Source: a virus. Taken from it: DNA of 60,474 nt. Location: the IMG/VR virus record IMGVR_UViG_3300008267_000327, positions 1-60,474 of that record; one strand, written 5' to 3'. This document shows positions 17,969 through 28,701 of this stretch, piece after piece (within the stretch, counting starts at the first letter, position 1; the number at the start of each line of letters is the position of its first letter). Made by a program: the position numbers and the translations under genes. A model generated the notes under the pieces. That model was given only the letters and a program-made list of their open reading frames with translations. It ran no database searches and was not told where the DNA came from.

Positions 17969-17976
17969 TATTTATA
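17969..17976 (+). promoter_or_regulatory. TATTTATA late-promoter-like element, 13 nt before ATG
   Basis: TATTTATA is followed by exactly 13 nt of A-rich sequence and ATG 17990. The spacing equals that at 8801-8808/8822 and at 39921-39928/39942, which argues that the element is functional. Confidence 0.55.
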
Positions 17977-17989
17977 ATAAAATAAAAAA

Positions 17990-18898
17990 ATGGCAATTGG
18001 AACTTATGGAACGGTGAGACCAAGTGATGTATCACCTGAAGATGTGGAAATAATTATGAATTATACACCTTCTCGAGATGTTACAGAAAATTTTGTTTTA
18101 AGAACGTTGGACGCACCAACAATACTTAAACCATATTTCAATAATTCTCAAACGGGAGGGAATACAAATGTGGAAGTAATTGGTGGATTATACAATCTAA
18201 CACTCCCTGCGGACATATTTAATGCTTTGGGGTTTTATACTTTGTATATTAGACCCGCCCAAATAAGAACTTCGATTTCTGATTGTGGTGTTTTGAGTGC
18301 ATTACCTAACGTGAAAGGTATCATAATTGATTTATCAAATGTCCCATCAAGATTTATAAATAAATTTGTTCCACAAGGTTTAGTAGGATTTAGAATCGAA
18401 TATCTTAATCCTGATGGAAGTAAAATACCAAATTTTTTCAGAATAATCACTTCATGTTTTTTTTGTGAACCGGTGGTGGTTAACCAAACTAACACAACAC
18501 AAAAGTCTATAAGATATAGATATGTTGATGGAATATCTAATCTTTTATTCCTGACAGTTTCACCATCATCATCACCAACTAATAAACCGAATGCAACACC
18601 ATTTATTGGTCAACCTAATCAGAGTATTATAATCACTAATACTTTTTTCAACCCAATAACTGTAGACATTCAGATGGCAGAATACGACATTGATACATTA
18701 GCAATTGCTCTTTACGGTAATCAAAGTAAATCAATTGATGACGGTATTTACACAATTTACGATTCTAATAATAATATATTTAGACAATACAATTTATTCG
18801 AAATTAGAGACCAATTCAACTCATTGTTGTATGAGGTTAGACAAAATAGAAATAATAATATTGATTTTAGCAAAAGCTTTAACAACATAACTTCTTAA
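17990..18898 (+). CDS. uncharacterised tail/baseplate structural protein
   Basis: A 302-residue protein without recognised domain. N-terminal 'SDVSPEDVEIIMNYTPSRD' is followed by beta-rich sequence. Its TAA stop shares its last A with the ATG of the next gene, so translation is coupled to the 1011-residue tail protein. The preceding TATTTATA element would make it the first gene of a sub-operon. Role in tail assembly is inferred from this coupling. Confidence 0.76.
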   Translation: MAIGTYGTVRPSDVSPEDVEIIMNYTPSRDVTENFVLRTLDAPTILKPYFNNSQTGGNTNVEVIGGLYNLTLPADIFNALGFYTLYIRPAQIRTSISDCGVLSALPNVKGIIIDLSNVPSRFINKFVPQGLVGFRIEYLNPDGSKIPNFFRIITSCFFCEPVVVNQTNTTQKSIRYRYVDGISNLLFLTVSPSSSPTNKPNATPFIGQPNQSIIITNTFFNPITVDIQMAEYDIDTLAIALYGNQSKSIDDGIYTIYDSNNNIFRQYNLFEIRDQFNSLLYEVRQNRNNNIDFSKSFNNITS

Positions 18899-21800
18899 TG
18901 GCAACAACAATAAAATCAACAAAATATTTTTACCCACCAAGACCTGGTAGTGGTTCTGCAACCTTTTCTGACAATATAGTTGGTTTACAGCTTGTTGATG
19001 GGGGAGGTCTCACACAGGGTAATTTTGAGTTTACAACGGGGGTTGTTGATAAGGTAAACAGAACTTTCGGCGTTGGTGCATTTTCTGCTCCGGTTAATTT
19101 GGCCGATTTAAACATTGAAAGTTTATCACAAAGTAAATTAATATCTGAACAGTTCAAGGTATATCCCAACTATGATATTTCACAAGTATTAAATTTTTCT
19201 TTATATGGTTCTTTGTCTAAAAGATTCAGTGTTTCAATAACAAATATAATTAATTATTTTCCGGCGTCTTTGGATGTTTTATTTACCACTCTGAACTTCT
19301 CAACCGGAAACACTGCAGTTAATATTTTATATGATTCAGTAAATGATGAAACCTATTTTGAGGTAAATGTTGATAGAATTCATAATCCTTTTGGTATTGA
19401 TTATACGGCCAGCGCGGCAACCAACTTGGCCGCATCAACAACTGAAATATCACCATATAGAAATTTATATAATACTTATTTAGATTATGCGATTTCAATA
19501 AATGATGTTGAATATAAGGTAAATTCTTTTTTACCTGCTCAAAGTTTCACAACAGGTTATATTGCGTTTTACGTTTCAGGTTCACCATTTGGTAATACAT
19601 CAACCGCAACAACAAATAGTTTTCAAATAAGACCAAATGATTTTATTGTTGATAAAGTTTTTTCTGAAAGTTTTGATGAAATTGAAAAGTTTTTACTCAA
19701 TAGATTGGTTCAACCAATTTACACTGCGGTTTTTCAAGTTCCCGCTCAGAACAATTACGGACAATTCTATGTCGATTATCAACAAGTAACTTGGCCAAGA
19801 GACGGGGATTGGAACTTAGATATTAGGAGTTTTTTATTTGAAGATTATTTAACACAACTTCAACTAATCGCAGAGAATTTAGATTCTTTTAAAACTAATC
19901 TAATTTCTAGATTTTTAACTGCTGGTTCTCTTAAAGAGTTTGATACTATTGGTAGAAAAGTAGAAAAAGTTTTTCAAATCTACGGTAGAAGTTTTGACGA
20001 GATAAAAAAATATATTGACGGTCTTTCATTTGCAAACTCTGTCAATTATAATCCTCTTAATGATTTACCGTCAGAACTTTTAAGTGATTTAACTTATACA
20101 TTAGGTTGGGGTGCAAATTTTTCACCAATAACAAATGAAAATTATTTAAGTTCGGTGTTTGGTAACCAACAAAAACCAAACTATCCGGGATATGCAAAAG
20201 CTCTAACACCAACCGAGTTAAACTATGCTTTTTATCGTAGTTTAATTTTGAATTCGTCATATGTTTTTAAATCTAAAGGGACAAGAAGAAGTGTTGAGTT
20301 TTTATTAAATTTAATTGGTGCACCAGAATCACTCGTTGAATATAATGAACATGTATATTTGGCGGACCAAAAAATAGATTTAGAAAACTTTCAAAAACAA
20401 TTTGCTAAAATATCAGGAGGAACACAGGTAATTGAAACTCCGGCATATGACCCGGGAAACACTTTCAAAATTAATGGTATAGAGTTTACTGCATTTACAA
20501 CGGTTAATGAGTTTAGAGATGTTATTGTAAATGAGTCTGATTACCCTATGGATGCTCAAGGATTTCCGTATGCACCATTAGATACTGATTCTGTGTTTTT
20601 CCAAAAAGGCGCTGGATGGTATGAACAAACCCCTTCACACAGAAGTCCTGAAGAGTTGGTTATTACGGGTAATGTTTTTACAGGTCAAAATACAAGTATA
20701 CAAACACAACTTAAACCGTTTAGCTATGGTCAAGAATATTTAAATGTTTTTAGAAAGTTCCCATATATAAATGATGGGTTTAAACTAACTAAAATTATAG
20801 ACAATAATAAGTCTTGGCTTTCGGATGATAATAACCTTAGAATTTCTAATCAAGCCAATTATAATGCGTATTACTATACCGACGATGAGAAGTTAGTTTT
20901 GAATGTAAAAAATATAGATTTATTTCTTAATCCCGGACAAGGACTTTCGTATGAAATTTGGGAACAATCAAGAAGGTATGATTATCCGATTCCTGAAAGT
21001 GGACTAACAGAATATTATCCTGTTCCTGGCGGAGTAGACTCAACATTTGTTAATCCCCAACCAAAAAAGAAAACTTTCTTTGAGTTTTCACAAACTTTTT
21101 GGCAAAACATGATTAATACTCGTAATCGATTATTCATAACCGATGGAAAGACAGGTGGATACCCAACATTACAATCTTTATGGTGGAAATATATCCAACA
21201 ATATGAAAATATTGGGATTCAAAATTATCAATACACTTATCAAAAACTAATTAGTTATGTTATTGGTATGGGTCCATATTGGTTAAAGTTGGTTGAACAA
21301 ATGATTCCGGCAACTACAATATGGCAAGGAGGTATAAGGTATGAAAATTCTATACTTCATAGACAAAAATTTGTTTATAGAAGAAATAGAGAATGTGAAA
21401 TCAGAAGTTCATTATTACCTAGAGGAGGTAAAGGTGTACCAGGCTCATTTAAACCGGGTGCAAATCCGTTGACAATACCTTTTTCAATAACAACAAACGC
21501 AACAGAGTATACCGCAAATAATCAATTTCTACAAATTTTTATTTACCCTTGGTTGAATGGAGATACAAGTGTATCCAATTTCATGGGTATTTTGAATAAT
21601 AGAGTAAATTCTTTATTGGAATCGAATGGATACACCATTACAACATGTAACAATATAAATTCTTTAGTCTCTGAGTGGTATATGGAATTGAAAATTGATA
21701 ACCAAGTTTTAATTAAAGAGAAATTTTATACTGGTTACGGTCCTAATGACGCACCAACCAATACAAATTGGAAAACAACTCTTTATAATTACTTACCAAA

Positions 21801-21933
21801 TGTTGTAACGTATGGATTGAATTATTCAATCGAAGGTGAAAAACTAAAAATATCAAATTTGGGTAATAACCAAAATTTTGTCAATCAAAATTTGACATTA
21901 AACGTGGGTATAAATTTAAATCTAACTTGTTAA
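18898..21933 (+). CDS. large baseplate/tail protein with P2 gpI-like segment
   Basis: A 1011-residue protein. Its centre (about residues 255-490) holds 'LPSELLSDLTYTLGWG' and 'SKGTRRSVEFLLNLIGAPE', which resemble the wedge-forming tail protein I family (P2 gpI type: helical bundle followed by a KGT.r.ie..l..lG motif). Such proteins connect the gp6-like ring to fibres. A second half (residues 550-900) is rich in Tyr/Trp and contains 'GPYWLKLVEQMIPATTIWQGG', another motif typical of phage tail tips. The family call is from these short stretches only. It starts at ATG 18898, overlapping the preceding stop by 1 nt. Confidence 0.7.
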   Translation: MATTIKSTKYFYPPRPGSGSATFSDNIVGLQLVDGGGLTQGNFEFTTGVVDKVNRTFGVGAFSAPVNLADLNIESLSQSKLISEQFKVYPNYDISQVLNFSLYGSLSKRFSVSITNIINYFPASLDVLFTTLNFSTGNTAVNILYDSVNDETYFEVNVDRIHNPFGIDYTASAATNLAASTTEISPYRNLYNTYLDYAISINDVEYKVNSFLPAQSFTTGYIAFYVSGSPFGNTSTATTNSFQIRPNDFIVDKVFSESFDEIEKFLLNRLVQPIYTAVFQVPAQNNYGQFYVDYQQVTWPRDGDWNLDIRSFLFEDYLTQLQLIAENLDSFKTNLISRFLTAGSLKEFDTIGRKVEKVFQIYGRSFDEIKKYIDGLSFANSVNYNPLNDLPSELLSDLTYTLGWGANFSPITNENYLSSVFGNQQKPNYPGYAKALTPTELNYAFYRSLILNSSYVFKSKGTRRSVEFLLNLIGAPESLVEYNEHVYLADQKIDLENFQKQFAKISGGTQVIETPAYDPGNTFKINGIEFTAFTTVNEFRDVIVNESDYPMDAQGFPYAPLDTDSVFFQKGAGWYEQTPSHRSPEELVITGNVFTGQNTSIQTQLKPFSYGQEYLNVFRKFPYINDGFKLTKIIDNNKSWLSDDNNLRISNQANYNAYYYTDDEKLVLNVKNIDLFLNPGQGLSYEIWEQSRRYDYPIPESGLTEYYPVPGGVDSTFVNPQPKKKTFFEFSQTFWQNMINTRNRLFITDGKTGGYPTLQSLWWKYIQQYENIGIQNYQYTYQKLISYVIGMGPYWLKLVEQMIPATTIWQGGIRYENSILHRQKFVYRRNRECEIRSSLLPRGGKGVPGSFKPGANPLTIPFSITTNATEYTANNQFLQIFIYPWLNGDTSVSNFMGILNNRVNSLLESNGYTITTCNNINSLVSEWYMELKIDNQVLIKEKFYTGYGPNDAPTNTNWKTTLYNYLPNVVTYGLNYSIEGEKLKISNLGNNQNFVNQNLTLNVGINLNLTC

Positions 21934-21936
21934 TAA

Positions 21937-24093
21937 ATGGCTTTAAGTTATAATCTTAGTGTAGTTGGAGACTGTAATCTAAGTGGAACAGGTGTAATCA
22001 CCATTTCATCGATTTTTGGAGGGACACCACCATACACAGTTCAATGGACAAGTCCAAATTTGAACTATGACGTTGGGTCGGCAACAGGATTTACATCATC
22101 GAGAACAAACCTGTTTTCGAGAACATACGAGATTTTAATAACCGACAGTTCACTACCACAAAATAATTTTTTGAATGTTTCCGTTCCTATATCTGATGGT
22201 GTATGTTGTTATGTTTCAGGGGTTCAACATACTACTTGCGGGTTAAACAATGGAATAGTAACAGGAACTTCATCTTCCGATTTTTCGAACACAATTTTTA
22301 CGTTGTATGATAATAACGATAATCCTTTACAAACTGAAACTATAACATCAAATAATGCTTTATTTGTTAATTTAAGTGCCGGAAGTTATTATATGACAGC
22401 GGTTGATGTCGGAGGTTGCACAGGAAGAAGTGAAAGTTTTATTATCGAGAGTTCAAACTCTTTGGATTACGGTTTATATGTTGTTTCCGATTCTTCATGT
22501 GATATAACACCGGTAGGTAAAATATTCGTTACAGGACAAACAGGGGCCCCACCATACATATACGAATGGAATAATGGTTTTTCGGGTGATAGTATCACTG
22601 GTATTTCTAGCGGTAATTATTCAGTCACTGTTACAGACTCTAACGGATGTTCAAAAACAACCGCAACATTTGTTGATAAAGTAATTCCGGTTAATGTAAT
22701 ATCAACAACCGCAACACAGCCAACATGTCTATCGAATGACGGTTCATTCACTATGTTAATAAGTGGAGGAACACCACCGTATTACTATTCTGCCAGTACT
22801 GGAGACATTCAAATTTCTTACTCCAATCAATATACACTTAATGGGTTAGGTGGAGGATTTTATTTTGTAGAGGTTACCGACGCCGCTTTCTGTAAAACAA
22901 ATTCCTCAGTTGTAATTATATCTCCAACAGGAATGAGTTCAGTAAATGTTGTGATAAATAATTCATCATGTTCATCGACAGATGGTTCAATACAAGTTAA
23001 TGTTGAGGGAGGAAATTCGCCTTACACTTATACTTTGATTTATCCTGATAGTAGTTCCAAAACAAACTCAACAACACAACCTAATTTTCAATTCAGTGAT
23101 TTATCAACAGGAACCTACACCCTTTTTGTTTCAGATTACTCAGGTTGCACATTTTCAGAAGAATACAGTGTTTTAACAAATAATACATTTGTTGTTTATG
23201 GTCTATCTACAGGTGCGACTTTCGGAAACAACAATGGTATTGTAAAAATTATCAAAACAAGTGGGGGAACAATACCATATACATATTCGATAGACAACAC
23301 AATAAACGATTTAAGAAATCCCTCTGATGAGGCAATATTCTTTAATATTTCACCGGGTCAACATACAATATCTGTAACAGATTCATTGGGATGTAAAAAA
23401 ACCGCACAAATTTATGTAGATAATTTACCTTCGGTGGATTTTTATCTTAATGCAAAATCAGCAGGTAGTGGTAATGACGGAGAAATAACCGCATTTATAA
23501 GTTCTGGAACTCCACCATTTACATTCGATTGGTCTGATAATGTTTCAGGAAACCCTCAAAGTATCAAAGTCACAGGTCTAAGTGGAGGGACTTACAGTCT
23601 AACGGTTACCGATTCAAATAATTCAACATTACAAAGGACGGTCGATATTGCACAAATCAATGTGTTTTCTTCTTATGAAACATACGTAGTTGGGGAAAAT
23701 AATTTTCAATCTAACACTAATTCAAAATATAGTATGTCTAAAATGTTGAATGAAGGATATGAAGATTTAACTGTTGGTCATAGTGGTTGCACACTTAACA
23801 GTGCAAATTTTATTGCGAATATTCAAGTTGCACCATATGGAATTCAAAGTGCCACAACTTTTTATACCACTAACTCATTAACAAATGCTCCGGACGATAA
23901 TCTTTGGTTAGACACTGCAAAAAATTTATTAATGAGTATTACTGGGATTGGGGATGTTATAATAGATGAAGTCGAAAATACTTTTATAATAACTAGTGAT
24001 GTAAAAAATCAGTATCTTGTAAATGGAGACATATCGACCTTATCGATAAATTTGTCATTACGTGTAGAGTATGATATTGATTGTATGATATGA
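21937..24093 (+). CDS. SprB-repeat tail protein / adhesin
   Basis: This 718-residue protein is built largely from about six SprB-type repeats of 80-95 residues. Each shows 'GGTPPYT' or a variant near its start and 'GxYxVxVTDSxGC' near its end, for example 'TGAPPYIYEWNNG' with 'GNYSVTVTDSNGCSKT', and 'SGTPPFTFDWSD' with 'GTYSLTVTDSNN'. SprB repeats are known from Flavobacterium gliding adhesins. A non-repeat C-terminal domain of about 140 residues follows from 'ETYVVGENNF'. No signal peptide, so this is a virion protein that borrows a host adhesin fold. It probably forms a fibre or decorates the baseplate. Its last codons overlap the next gene (ATGA). Confidence 0.82.
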   Translation: MALSYNLSVVGDCNLSGTGVITISSIFGGTPPYTVQWTSPNLNYDVGSATGFTSSRTNLFSRTYEILITDSSLPQNNFLNVSVPISDGVCCYVSGVQHTTCGLNNGIVTGTSSSDFSNTIFTLYDNNDNPLQTETITSNNALFVNLSAGSYYMTAVDVGGCTGRSESFIIESSNSLDYGLYVVSDSSCDITPVGKIFVTGQTGAPPYIYEWNNGFSGDSITGISSGNYSVTVTDSNGCSKTTATFVDKVIPVNVISTTATQPTCLSNDGSFTMLISGGTPPYYYSASTGDIQISYSNQYTLNGLGGGFYFVEVTDAAFCKTNSSVVIISPTGMSSVNVVINNSSCSSTDGSIQVNVEGGNSPYTYTLIYPDSSSKTNSTTQPNFQFSDLSTGTYTLFVSDYSGCTFSEEYSVLTNNTFVVYGLSTGATFGNNNGIVKIIKTSGGTIPYTYSIDNTINDLRNPSDEAIFFNISPGQHTISVTDSLGCKKTAQIYVDNLPSVDFYLNAKSAGSGNDGEITAFISSGTPPFTFDWSDNVSGNPQSIKVTGLSGGTYSLTVTDSNNSTLQRTVDIAQINVFSSYETYVVGENNFQSNTNSKYSMSKMLNEGYEDLTVGHSGCTLNSANFIANIQVAPYGIQSATTFYTTNSLTNAPDDNLWLDTAKNLLMSITGIGDVIIDEVENTFIITSDVKNQYLVNGDISTLSINLSLRVEYDIDCMI

Positions 24094-24368
24094 AACAAAT
24101 TCAAATATCCACTATATCAGGAGAGACACCAATAGATGTATATATCTCAGATTATTTGAGAACTAATCAATTATTATTAGGAAGTATCAATAGTCCAACT
24201 TCTTTACCTATAAATTCATCGTTATTTAATACAATGGATAATGTATTATTAATCATGAGTGCATCAAATGGATGTCAAACAATAAAACTACTCCCCTGCA
24301 CACCACAACCTAGCTCGACATCTTATCCAACACCAACCCCAACACCGACTCCAACACCAACCTTTTAA
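24090..24368 (+). CDS. small fibre-module protein with Thr-Pro tail
   Basis: A 92-residue protein from ATG 24090, overlapping the SprB gene stop. Seen: an N-terminal module 'MKQIQISTISGETPIDVYIS', which has relatives at the start of the genes at 28702, 28923 and 32559, and a C-terminal low-complexity Thr-Pro tail. In the gene at 28923 the same module is followed by a Thr-Pro linker and another domain. Here the frame stops within the Thr-Pro run. It may be a shortened version of such a modular adhesin, because a 58-residue reverse gene begins at the same point. It could equally be a free-standing connector. Confidence 0.68.
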   Translation: MKQIQISTISGETPIDVYISDYLRTNQLLLGSINSPTSLPINSSLFNTMDNVLLIMSASNGCQTIKLLPCTPQPSSTSYPTPTPTPTPTPTF

Positions 24369-24541
24369 GATTTATCTTTTTTATTTTGTTCCTTTTCGTA
24401 AAGTTTCAATAATTTCAAAGAATCTTTATAATTCTTTTCTAATTTATCGATTTCTTCAACACTGACAAAATTTTCACAGGCAGAGTTATATCTTTCTTCC
24501 GCTTCTTTTATAATTTTTTTTATTGTTTTTAACAACTTCAT
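24365..24541 (-). CDS. small 58-aa lysine/glutamate-rich protein on the reverse strand
   Basis: Reading the minus strand from ATG at 24541 gives a 58-residue protein that starts 'MKLLKTIKKIIKEAEERYNS' and is highly charged and helical, probably coiled coil. Its stop overlaps the stop of the converging Thr-Pro gene by 4 nt. The reason to believe it is real is upstream: a minus-strand TATTTATA box sits exactly 4 nt before its ATG, the same spacing as at 6529 and 41072. It interrupts the adhesin operon and may have been inserted together with its promoter. Function unknown. Confidence 0.6.
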   Translation of the reverse strand: MKLLKTIKKIIKEAEERYNSACENFVSVEEIDKLEKNYKDSLKLLKLYEKEQNKKDKS

Positions 24542-24545
24542 ATAA

Positions 24546-24553
24546 TATAAATA
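24546..24553 (-). promoter_or_regulatory. minus-strand TATTTATA promoter-like element
   Basis: On the minus strand this reads TATTTATA, then TTAT, then the ATG of the 58-residue gene. It is the only copy with clear promoter placement on that strand and supports the directionality of the motif. Confidence 0.5.
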
Positions 24554-24599
24554 TTTTCAATCAGTTGTTTATTAAAAATAAAGAAATTCTATAATTATT

Positions 24600-24632
24600 A
24601 AGTATTAAAAAATACTTTTCCTGTTATTTATA
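24600..24632 (+). promoter_or_regulatory. hairpin plus TATTTATA element upstream of 1074-aa adhesin
   Basis: An AU-only hairpin AAGTATT/AATACTT (about 24600-24618) is followed by TATTTATA at 24625-24632, 18 nt before ATG 24651. The hairpin may insulate the adhesin operon from upstream transcription. Confidence 0.45.
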
Positions 24633-24650
24633 AAAGAAGAAATTTAAAAT

Positions 24651-27600
24651 ATGGCACCTAGTGGTTGTTATTACGTTGGAATTTTGACCTACAGCTTGAG
24701 TGGTTGTCAAGATGCGTGCTTATCAGTAACCGGAAATGGTTATTATTCCGATTTCATAGTTTTAGCAACTAATGCAACTATTTTTACTGATTCAGGGTGC
24801 ACAACCACTGCTCCGTCGGGTTATTATTCAAATACTTTATCTGCGGGAACTTTGTGTTATACCGTTGGTTTGAGTGGGTTAGTTACTTCCGTGTCAACTT
24901 GTTTTGCAACACCAACCCCAAGCCCAACACAAACACCAACAGTTACACCGACTAGTGTTTTTACAACACAATTTGTGAGTTGTGAAGATGGTTCGAATAT
25001 TTTTAGATTCAGAGGTAGTTCAATACCAACCACAACCGGTAATACTTATTTCATAAGTGGTGGGACTGAATTCGTCGGTTGTGCGACAATAATTCAAAAT
25101 GATGGTAGAGGACCATTGTTGGATTCAAACGGAGTAATTTTCACATCGGTCAACGATTGTGGAGATGGATTATGTCCTAGAACCACAAGGACCGCTTCTA
25201 TACTTTCGAGATGTTCTGACGGACAAATTGTTTATTTCAATGTAGATACAGATACTGCGTTTATCGGTGCCACATACACATATCAAGGAGAATGTTATTC
25301 CTTTATAAAATTTGACGGACCCGGAGGACCATATATTGGTTCCCCACAGTTCAAAGATTGTATATCTTGTTCATTCACACCAACACCAACCCCAACACCA
25401 TTTCCAACACAAACAGTAACTCCATCAGTTTCCTCGTCACCAACCTCTTGTGCATATAACGAATTTTGTTTCAATACCTCTCTATTTAGTTTATCGGGAT
25501 TCAATGGTAATTACCAATCCACACAAAATTATTATAATAGTAGATTATATTACACAGGAGATGGAATCACCACAGGTTTTATATATCATACAGGGACTCA
25601 ATGGTGTTTGAGTAGTTCTTTAGGCGGAACTTGTCAATTGAAAGGTAAAAGTCCTTGTTATTCAAACTGTCCTGACATATCTTCAAATAATTTTGTTAGT
25701 GGACTTTGTCCCACACCTACTCCATCACCTAATAATTGTTCAACATTAAATTTTGATGCTTATTTTGATTGTGATTATACCCCTATTCCAACACCGACAA
25801 CCAGTATAGATTGTGGAAATGTAGATTTTACTTTTTCCACAACTCCCGGAACACCATCACCAACAAATACATCAGTTTATACCGTTGGTTTAGATTTTAA
25901 TATATTCAAAACCTCACAAACACCAACACCTTCATTTACCGCGACTTTAACACCAACCCCAACTAATAGGGTTCAAATATCAGGTCAGGCGACATTTACA
26001 ATTATTGATTCAACATTTGACTCACCTATTACTAAAGTATTGGTTAGCTGTTTCACAGGTGAAGAATATTATGTTACAAATCAGTTGATTTTTGAATCAA
26101 CAATAGTTTCACTTGGGTTTATAATGTCTGTGTTAATTATTACACCTTCCGGAAATCAATACCTATGTGTAAGATATGATAGAGATGTAACTAATTTATC
26201 ACCAAACTCAAATGTTATACAAATTTATTCAATTTATGGAAACTGTGACTCATGTGATATCAGAATAACACAAACTCCAACAGTTACACCAACACTAACC
26301 TCAACCCCGACTCAAACAACTACAAACACCCGGACTCCAACATCCACACCAACACAAACACAAACCCTTACACCATCTGTCACAATAGGACTCACCCCAA
26401 CTATGACCCCTTCAAATACAGAAACTTTGACACCTACACCAACTAATACTATGACATCAACACCAACTAATTCTAACACACAAACGCAAACCCCTTCGCA
26501 AACAATAACCGTAACTCCAACCAAAACTATAACTAAAACACCAACACAAACTAAAACATCTCAAGTCACACCAACACAAACTAAAACACAGACTACAACT
26601 CCAACAAATACTGTGACTTCAACAACCACACCTACAATTACAAAAACACCAACAATAACACCAACTATCACAGCAACGATAACTAATACTGCAACGATAA
26701 CTAAGACACCAACACCATCTAATACCGCAACGCATACAAAAACTCCGACACACACTCAGACGCCAACGCCATCTTTTACTATCGGTATAACACCTTCTGA
26801 AACGGCTAAGACCACTGTAACACCAACTAAGACACCAACTAACACACCAAGTCAGACGACAACAATGACACCATCAACGACTAGAACTGTGGCATTCAGA
26901 ACTACTTGGCAAGACCCTAATGGTATACAAACAATTGCGGAATTACCATTACTTAATTATCCTGCCGCTTTCCCGTTAGTCGTAAATTGGGGAGATGGAA
27001 CTGATTCAACACTTACATCTTATACTGACCCTGAAGTAGTTCACATGTATGGTGATGGAAACGCATATCAAGTGACTATTGTTGATAGTTTGAAATATGT
27101 TTTTAGTTTCGGTTTATCATCTTTATCTCAAGAAAGAAAAAATATGTTGAAGAGTGTAGATGAGTGGGGTATGTTTGAGGCGTTCACTACAACAAGACTT
27201 TTTGAAGGTTGTGAAAATCTAAATTGTGCTAGTGTTATAGATATTCCTTCATTCAATAATACTTTTGATTTAAACAAAATGTTCTATGATTGCACCGGAT
27301 TAACATCTATCAATCTTGTTGAGAATTGGGACGTATCACCGGTAACGGGAACGACCTATATGTTCTACAATACCAATTTCAACATATCTGAATTGAATTC
27401 TTGGGATACTTCTAACATTATAAACATGAGTTATATGTTCGGTAGTAATCCATCTTTTAATTCTGATATCACCCAATGGAATGTGTCAAATGTTACAAAT
27501 ATGAGTGGAATGTTCTCTGATACTAATTCATTCAACCAAGACCTTTCAACATGGGAAAGCAGTGGTTCAAGTTTAAGTGCGGTTACAAATATGTCAAATA

Positions 27601-27875
27601 TGTTTAATGGTGCTTTATCATTTGACCAAGACTTAGGTGGTTGGAACATATCTAATGTTTCTAACTTCAGTGGATTCATGAGCGGTGGGGTTCCTTTGAG
27701 AACGGCTTTCTTAGATTCCATTTATACAAATTGGAGCACATTATCAGTTCAACCAAACTTAAATCCTGTCTCATTCGACGGAATTTATTATTCAATCAGT
27801 GGAGGACAGGCTGGGAGGGATGTGTTAACAAACGCACCCAATAACTGGACTATAATAGATGCCGGAGGAATTTAA
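24651..27875 (+). CDS. modular tail adhesin: Cys modules, Thr/Pro-rich stalk, PKD-like and DUF285 repeats
   Basis: A 1074-residue chimeric adhesin. In order: a cysteine-containing module with '[15 protein letters not shown]' (residues 1-85), which recurs in two other genes here; short Thr-Pro linkers; disulfide-like modules ending in 'CISC' or 'CDSC'; a long Thr-rich stalk (about residues 540-745) of TPT, TQT and TNT units; a PKD-like stretch '[10 protein letters not shown]'; and a C-terminal domain of DUF285/BspA-like repeats with '[20 protein letters not shown]' and 'NMSGMF'. DUF285 repeats are common in bacterial surface proteins. No signal peptide. It most likely forms a tail fibre whose tip contacts the host. 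The Thr-rich stalk could be a site of O-glycosylation, an inference only. Confidence 0.82.
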   Translation: MAPSGCYYVGILTYSLSGCQDACLSVTGNGYYSDFIVLATNATIFTDSGCTTTAPSGYYSNTLSAGTLCYTVGLSGLVTSVSTCFATPTPSPTQTPTVTPTSVFTTQFVSCEDGSNIFRFRGSSIPTTTGNTYFISGGTEFVGCATIIQNDGRGPLLDSNGVIFTSVNDCGDGLCPRTTRTASILSRCSDGQIVYFNVDTDTAFIGATYTYQGECYSFIKFDGPGGPYIGSPQFKDCISCSFTPTPTPTPFPTQTVTPSVSSSPTSCAYNEFCFNTSLFSLSGFNGNYQSTQNYYNSRLYYTGDGITTGFIYHTGTQWCLSSSLGGTCQLKGKSPCYSNCPDISSNNFVSGLCPTPTPSPNNCSTLNFDAYFDCDYTPIPTPTTSIDCGNVDFTFSTTPGTPSPTNTSVYTVGLDFNIFKTSQTPTPSFTATLTPTPTNRVQISGQATFTIIDSTFDSPITKVLVSCFTGEEYYVTNQLIFESTIVSLGFIMSVLIITPSGNQYLCVRYDRDVTNLSPNSNVIQIYSIYGNCDSCDIRITQTPTVTPTLTSTPTQTTTNTRTPTSTPTQTQTLTPSVTIGLTPTMTPSNTETLTPTPTNTMTSTPTNSNTQTQTPSQTITVTPTKTITKTPTQTKTSQVTPTQTKTQTTTPTNTVTSTTTPTITKTPTITPTITATITNTATITKTPTPSNTATHTKTPTHTQTPTPSFTIGITPSETAKTTVTPTKTPTNTPSQTTTMTPSTTRTVAFRTTWQDPNGIQTIAELPLLNYPAAFPLVVNWGDGTDSTLTSYTDPEVVHMYGDGNAYQVTIVDSLKYVFSFGLSSLSQERKNMLKSVDEWGMFEAFTTTRLFEGCENLNCASVIDIPSFNNTFDLNKMFYDCTGLTSINLVENWDVSPVTGTTYMFYNTNFNISELNSWDTSNIINMSYMFGSNPSFNSDITQWNVSNVTNMSGMFSDTNSFNQDLSTWESSGSSLSAVTNMSNMFNGALSFDQDLGGWNISNVSNFSGFMSGGVPLRTAFLDSIYTNWSTLSVQPNLNPVSFDGIYYSISGGQAGRDVLTNAPNNWTIIDAGGI
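26270..26886 (+). repeat. Thr/Pro-coding low-complexity tract
   Basis: About 617 nt of near-repetitive ACACCAACA-type units encode the Thr-rich stalk of the adhesin. Shorter tracts of the same kind occur near 24330-24362, 24907-24953, 25376-25440, 25918-25965, 29128-29302, 30040-30157 and 32795-32932. They are long dispersed homologies between neighbouring genes. Confidence 0.85.
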
Positions 27876-27892
27876 AAAAATAAAAAAAAGTT

Positions 27893-28678
27893 ATGTCCAA
27901 AGTATACGTTTATGAAAGTTGTGAACCCTTAATTAAGGTTACAAACAAGTTGACTCAAGTTGTGCAAACTGAAAGGTTGAGGTTTACTTATACACAAGGA
28001 ACAATTTTCAAAGACAATGGAGGTATATGTTGGAATTTTATTGGTGAATTTGAAAGTGATTACATGTCCAATCCGGAAGTTTTTACCGTCAATTATAAAG
28101 GAAATTATTTTGAAAAAACCGGAAATTTATCATCCAATATATTCCCAACTTATGACGAGTGTCTAACAACTAACTTAAGTTCTTGCACACAGACATATTT
28201 TAGTGCAACAAGATGTAATAGTGGAAATACAGTTAACGTTAGAGTTTGTAATGTAGGACCAACAAATGGTAACGTAAAGTTATTACCAACAATAGGTCAA
28301 ACATGTGGCGTGTATAATCCTAGTGGAGATGATTTTTGTGTAACATTGAATTCACAAATTTCTGAGGTTGAAACTGAATACGAAATTATTACACCGGGTT
28401 GGTTGAATTATGACTGTGTTAATTGTCCAAGTTTGAAAACTTATATAGCGAACAGTTGTGATGGTAGCATTACGGGAGTTACAATTTATGACTATTTAAC
28501 GTCACAAACTTTGAGTGATAACACAGTAGTTTCAACTTTTACAAATAAAGGATGTTATGAGATAATATCTTATGAAGGTATAAAAATTATTTATGGATAT
28601 AATATATCAAACTCATATTTTATTTCGAGAACTTTCAACAACTGCGAAAGTTGTCAGATAAATAATTTAAACGCATAA
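27893..28678 (+). CDS. cysteine-rich tail-associated protein
   Basis: A 261-residue protein with 15 or more cysteines, mostly spaced as C-x(2)-C or in 'ATRCNSG'- and 'ANSCDGS'-like contexts. Similar units occur in the 1074-residue adhesin ('SCEDGSNIF', 'RCSDGQIV'). Each unit seems to be a small beta module of 60-70 residues ending in CxxC. No signal peptide or membrane segment. Because it lies in the adhesin operon and shares modules with its neighbours, it is probably a fibre or adhesin subunit. No named family recognised. Confidence 0.72.
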   Translation: MSKVYVYESCEPLIKVTNKLTQVVQTERLRFTYTQGTIFKDNGGICWNFIGEFESDYMSNPEVFTVNYKGNYFEKTGNLSSNIFPTYDECLTTNLSSCTQTYFSATRCNSGNTVNVRVCNVGPTNGNVKLLPTIGQTCGVYNPSGDDFCVTLNSQISEVETEYEIITPGWLNYDCVNCPSLKTYIANSCDGSITGVTIYDYLTSQTLSDNTVVSTFTNKGCYEIISYEGIKIIYGYNISNSYFISRTFNNCESCQINNLNA

Positions 28679-28701
28679 AAACTAAAATATTTGTTTATCC
28701 A

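Noticed and set aside
26312-26755. Open frames rich in Val, Gly and Cys on the minus strand
   Set aside because: They are the antisense image of the Thr/Pro repeat tract, which keeps all frames open through its period-3 composition. No promoter or plausible protein.
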